A DNA stretch of 64,000 nt from Castellaniella sp040276065. Lineage in GTDB: Bacteria; Pseudomonadota; Gammaproteobacteria; Burkholderiales; Burkholderiaceae_B. The position numbers and the translations under genes are program-made. The notes beneath the pieces were generated by a model. It saw nothing but the letters and a program-made list of their open reading frames with translations. It did not search any database and was not told where the DNA came from. Shown one piece after another: positions 61,773 through 64,000 of this stretch; positions within the stretch are counted from its first letter, which is position 1; each line of letters opens with the position of its first letter. The stretch is from the NCBI RefSeq assembly GCF_040276065.1, contig NZ_JBELOI010000008.1, forward strand, positions 124,001 through 188,000. The letters are read 5' to 3'.

Positions 61773-62563
61773 TTTTCCTCGACATCGATACGGGGCTGAG
61801 CATTCTGGTCCTCGTCGTCCTAGTGGCGATGCTCTTCAAGCTGTTCCGGATCCTGCGCGAATACGAGCGCGCGGTGATCTTCACACTCGGCCGCTATACG
61901 GGCACCAAGGGCCCGGGGCTGGTCATCGTCATCCCGTTCCTGCAGCAGCTGGTGCGGGTCGACCTGCGGGTGGTGACCATGGACATCCCACCCCAGGACG
62001 TGATTTCACGCGACAACGTCTCGGTGCAAGTCAACGCAGTGGTGTATTTCCGGGTCGTCGCGCCGGAAAAGGCCATCATCCAGGTCGAGCACTATCTCGA
62101 AGCCACCAGCCAGCTCGCACAAACCACGCTGCGCGCCGTGCTCGGCAAGCACGAGCTCGACGAGATGCTGAGCGAACGCGAAAAACTCAACCACGATGTG
62201 CAGGTCATTCTCGATGCCCAGACCGATGGCTGGGGCATCAAGGTGACGGCGGTCGAAATCAAGCACATCGACTTGAACGAAACCATGGTGCGGGCGATGG
62301 CCCGGCAGGCCGAAGCCGAGCGTGACCGGCGAGCCAAGATCATCCACGCCGAGGGCGAGCGCCAAGCCGCGCAAGCATTGCAGGAGGCCGCGCACACCTT
62401 GTCGCAGGAGCCCTCCGCCATGCAATTGCGCTATCTCCAAACCTTGACCCAGGTGGCCGGAGACAAGTCCTCGACCCTGGTCTTTCCGGTGCCCATCGAC
62501 CTCTTGGCGGGGTTTCTGGGCAAGGGGGCGCCGCCGGCGGCGCCCGACGACGATAGGCGCTAG
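61769..62563 (+). CDS. SPFH/stomatin (slipin)-like membrane protein
   Basis: A 264-residue SPFH protein with an N-terminal membrane hairpin (about 7-25) and band-7 domain: ILREYERAVIFTLGRYTGTKGPGLVIVIPFLQQLVRVDLRV, MDIPPQDVISRDNVSVQVNAVVYFRV, and the slipin block TLRAVLGKHELDEMLSEREKLN, followed by a coiled-coil helix rich in Glu/Arg/Ala. With its NfeD partner it likely forms oligomeric scaffolds at the inner membrane. The C-terminal codons include a perfect 20-bp palindrome and the stop is shared with an opposite-strand stop. Confidence 0.92.
   Translation: MIFLDIDTGLSILVLVVLVAMLFKLFRILREYERAVIFTLGRYTGTKGPGLVIVIPFLQQLVRVDLRVVTMDIPPQDVISRDNVSVQVNAVVYFRVVAPEKAIIQVEHYLEATSQLAQTTLRAVLGKHELDEMLSEREKLNHDVQVILDAQTDGWGIKVTAVEIKHIDLNETMVRAMARQAEAERDRRAKIIHAEGERQAAQALQEAAHTLSQEPSAMQLRYLQTLTQVAGDKSSTLVFPVPIDLLAGFLGKGAPPAAPDDDRR
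62526..62545. repeat. Perfect 20-bp GC palindrome at the end of the SPFH gene
   Basis: The 20 bases are exactly self-complementary (GGGCGCCGCC mirrored) and all G/C. They encode part of the C-terminal tail, 14 bases before the shared CTAG stop of two convergent genes. It could act as a bidirectional 3' hairpin or cruciform. Confidence 0.6.
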
Positions 62564-63048
62564 GGCGTGCTGCCTGGCTCATTGGCCAGCAGTTGGCCGA
62601 TGACCGCGCCCACCCGCAAGTCGTCGAGCGAGCCGAAATGGTGCAGGCGGATGTCGCCCGCCTGGTCCAGGACGATGAGGCTGGGGGTGCCCTGCAGCCG
62701 GTAGGCCTGCATGGTCAATGGGATGGGATTGCCCCTGGGGTCGGCCATGTCGATTCCGACCGGGAAGGTGATCCGGTACTCATGCAGAAAGGCCTTCAGC
62801 GCGACCTCGCCCATGGCCTCATGATGCTCGAACACCGTGTGCAGGCCGATCACGCGCACGCGCCCCGGCGGGAAGGCGTTGTGGATCGCCTTGGCCTGCG
62901 GGATGCCGTGGGACACACAGCCCGGGCATAGCATCTGAAAGGCATGCAGCACCACGACCGAGCCTTTCAGGCCCTCGAGGTCGAGCGGCTCGTCGGTGTT
63001 CAACCACCGGGCGATCTGCAAGGCCGGGGCGTGTTCATGATAGGGCAT
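62560..63048 (-). CDS. Redoxin-domain protein (AhpC/TSA-like)
   Basis: A 162-residue cytoplasmic thioredoxin-fold protein. The presumed active site CPGC is in VVVLHAFQMLCPGCVSHGIPQAKAIHNAF, preceded by DEPLDLEGLKGSVVVLHAF, with cis-Pro in LQGTPSLIVLDQAGDIRLHHFG. No signal peptide or membrane anchor is seen. This is a TlpA/peroxiredoxin-like arrangement; whether it is a peroxidase or a reductase is not clear. Its TAG stop shares CTAG with the convergent SPFH gene. Confidence 0.82.
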   Translation of the reverse strand: MPYHEHAPALQIARWLNTDEPLDLEGLKGSVVVLHAFQMLCPGCVSHGIPQAKAIHNAFPPGRVRVIGLHTVFEHHEAMGEVALKAFLHEYRITFPVGIDMADPRGNPIPLTMQAYRLQGTPSLIVLDQAGDIRLHHFGSLDDLRVGAVIGQLLANEPGSTP

Positions 63049-63288
63049 GTCGTAGGGTCCGGAAACGGTGGGCGCGGCCGGTGGGCCACGGCTCCAGGGT
63101 CTATCATAAGTCGTGTGTCTTGTCAGGGAAAGCTTACGGCCCGTACTGATATTTCGCGTCGGATCAAGCAGGCCATGGTGTAATGGCCGGGGCGCCGGTC
63201 CAGTGTTTTTCCTGACGGTCGCTGTGGCTTATACTGACCCTATGATCCGGGCCTGTCCCAAGAACAATCTTATTTTCGGAGATTCACG

Positions 63289-63621
63289 ATGAAGCTATCC
63301 GCGATCGCCCTGTGCGCATCCTTACTCGCGATGGGCGGCGCCGCGCAGGCGGCCCCCGACTACGCCCAGGTCAAAGACATTCTCACCAAGAATGCCTGTC
63401 TGGCCTGTCATGCCGTCGACAAGAAGGTCGTCGGGCCGGCCTACCAAGAGGTCGCGGCCAAGCACAAAGGCCAGGCCGACGCGGCCGAGGTGCTGACCAA
63501 GCACATCCGTTCAGGCAGTTCGGGGGTCTACGGCCCGATTCCGATGCCGCCTAACGCCGGCATCTCGGACGCCGACATCAAGACCGTCGTCGAGTGGCTG
63601 ATCGCGGGCGCCTCCCAATAA
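63289..63621 (+). CDS. Small periplasmic class I cytochrome c (c551/c552-like)
   Basis: A 110-residue cytochrome. Signal peptide LSAIALCASLLAMGGAAQA, haem motif CLACH in ILTKNACLACHAVDKKVVGPAYQEVAAKH, and axial Met in GPIPMPPNAGISDADIKTVVEWLIAG. Typical c551 electron shuttle, possibly to cytochrome oxidases or to denitrification enzymes such as the NOR in this window (inference). The 240-bp upstream gap contains TATACT at 63230-63235 as a possible -10 box. It ends at a strong terminator. Confidence 0.93.
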   Translation: MKLSAIALCASLLAMGGAAQAAPDYAQVKDILTKNACLACHAVDKKVVGPAYQEVAAKHKGQADAAEVLTKHIRSGSSGVYGPIPMPPNAGISDADIKTVVEWLIAGASQ

Positions 63622-63637
63622 CACGGCGCGACGGGCG

Positions 63638-63681
63638 ACCCTGCGACAGGCCACGTCATCCAGGGCCTTCGCAGGGTTTTT
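63638..63681 (+). terminator. Rho-independent terminator after the cytochrome c gene
   Basis: ACCCTGCGA (63638-63646) pairs with TCGCAGGGT (63669-63677), with an inner AGGCC/GGCCT stem (63648-63652, 63664-63668), followed by TTTTT ending at 63681. Confidence 0.85.
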
Positions 63682-63716
63682 CATTTGGACATCAAGCATA
63701 TATTCAGGCGCGCACC

Positions 63717-64000
63717 ATGAAGAGAGCACACCCCATCGCCGGGCTGGAACCCCAATCAATTTCCGTCGAGGTCTTGCAGGAAAAGTACGCCAAGGGCGGG
63801 GAAACCAGCATCACCGAGATTCAACAGCGTGTGGCGCGCGCCCTGGCGGCTGTCGAAAAAAAGCCCCGCCGCAAACACTTCGAAGCACTATTCCTCGAGG
63901 CCCAGCAGCGCGGCTTCATCCCGGCCGGGCGGATCAATTCGGCGGCGGGCACCGACCTGTCGGCCACGCTGATCAACTGCTTCGTTCAACCCGTGGGCGA
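63717..64000 (+). CDS. nrdJ: Adenosylcobalamin-dependent ribonucleotide reductase, N-terminal part
   Basis: The first 94 or so residues of a class II (B12-dependent) ribonucleoside-diphosphate reductase, cut by the window edge. EVLQEKYAKGGETSITEIQQRVARAL and GFIPAGRINSAAGTDLSATLINCFVQPVG match the family N-terminal region, with the first active-site Cys in INCFVQP. It would give oxygen-independent deoxyribonucleotide supply, consistent with a facultative denitrifier. Start ATG 63717. No cobalamin riboswitch is visible in the short upstream gap. Confidence 0.88.
   Translation, partial: MKRAHPIAGLEPQSISVEVLQEKYAKGGETSITEIQQRVARALAAVEKKPRRKHFEALFLEAQQRGFIPAGRINSAAGTDLSATLINCFVQPVG

Overview
The window is a high-GC, densely coded stretch of a proteobacterial chromosome, most likely a betaproteobacterium of the Alcaligenaceae (Bordetella / Achromobacter / Castellaniella type). 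This placement is inference. It rests on GC-rich codon use, a Bug/TctC periplasmic receptor with TctAB, several LIV-type ABC transporters, recG next to oxyR, a fabA-fabB pair, imuA-imuB-dnaE2, and a denitrification-type nitric oxide reductase. No rRNA, tRNA, CRISPR array, insertion sequence or prophage gene was recognised.

Layout. 1-5.3 kb: an SOS mutagenesis cassette (imuA-imuB-dnaE2, minus strand) behind a near-perfect LexA box; dnaE2 carries an in-frame REP-like repeat insertion. 5.3-9.9 kb: an NRDE protein, a small secreted FlhE-like protein, fabA-fabB for unsaturated fatty acids, and a fosmidomycin-resistance-type MFS pump. 9.98-13.4 kb: a translationally coupled nitric oxide reductase operon (small membrane protein, diheme NorC, long NorB) preceded by a 500-bp AT-rich non-coding island. 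13.4-18.4 kb: a 7TM-type histidine kinase and NarL-type regulator divergent from a sulfatase lipoprotein with a dockerin-like tail; three direct repeats at exact 19-bp spacing lie between them. 18.5-28.7 kb: a GAF/PucR-type regulator divergent from a nine-gene catabolic operon of a complete LIV-type ABC transporter, a CaiB/BaiF CoA-transferase, a crotonase and a class II (degradative) HMG-CoA reductase, a candidate mevalonate or HMG utilisation locus.

28.7-36.4 kb is housekeeping: yicC, rph-rdgB-hemW, then glnA-glnL-glnG (ntrBC) behind a textbook sigma-54/NtrC promoter. 36.4-40.1 kb: a Fur-regulated fbpABC ferric iron importer. 40.2-44.7 kb: a tripartite tricarboxylate transporter operon containing an FAD oxidoreductase. 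45-49.4 kb: fpr, ridA, recG and oxyR. 49.5-56.7 kb: a second, complete LIV transporter with two binding proteins that flank proC. 56.8-64 kb: a glutathione S-transferase, a D-2-hydroxyacid dehydrogenase, erythrose-4-phosphate dehydrogenase, fumarase C, a DUF488 protein, an NfeD/SPFH pair, a redoxin, a cytochrome c and the start of a B12-dependent ribonucleotide reductase that runs off the right edge.

The two most interesting accessory areas are the HMG-CoA reductase catabolic operon and the kinase/regulator/sulfatase unit with its iteron-like operator. The variant NOR operon and the repeat that has become part of the DnaE2 protein are the next most unusual features.
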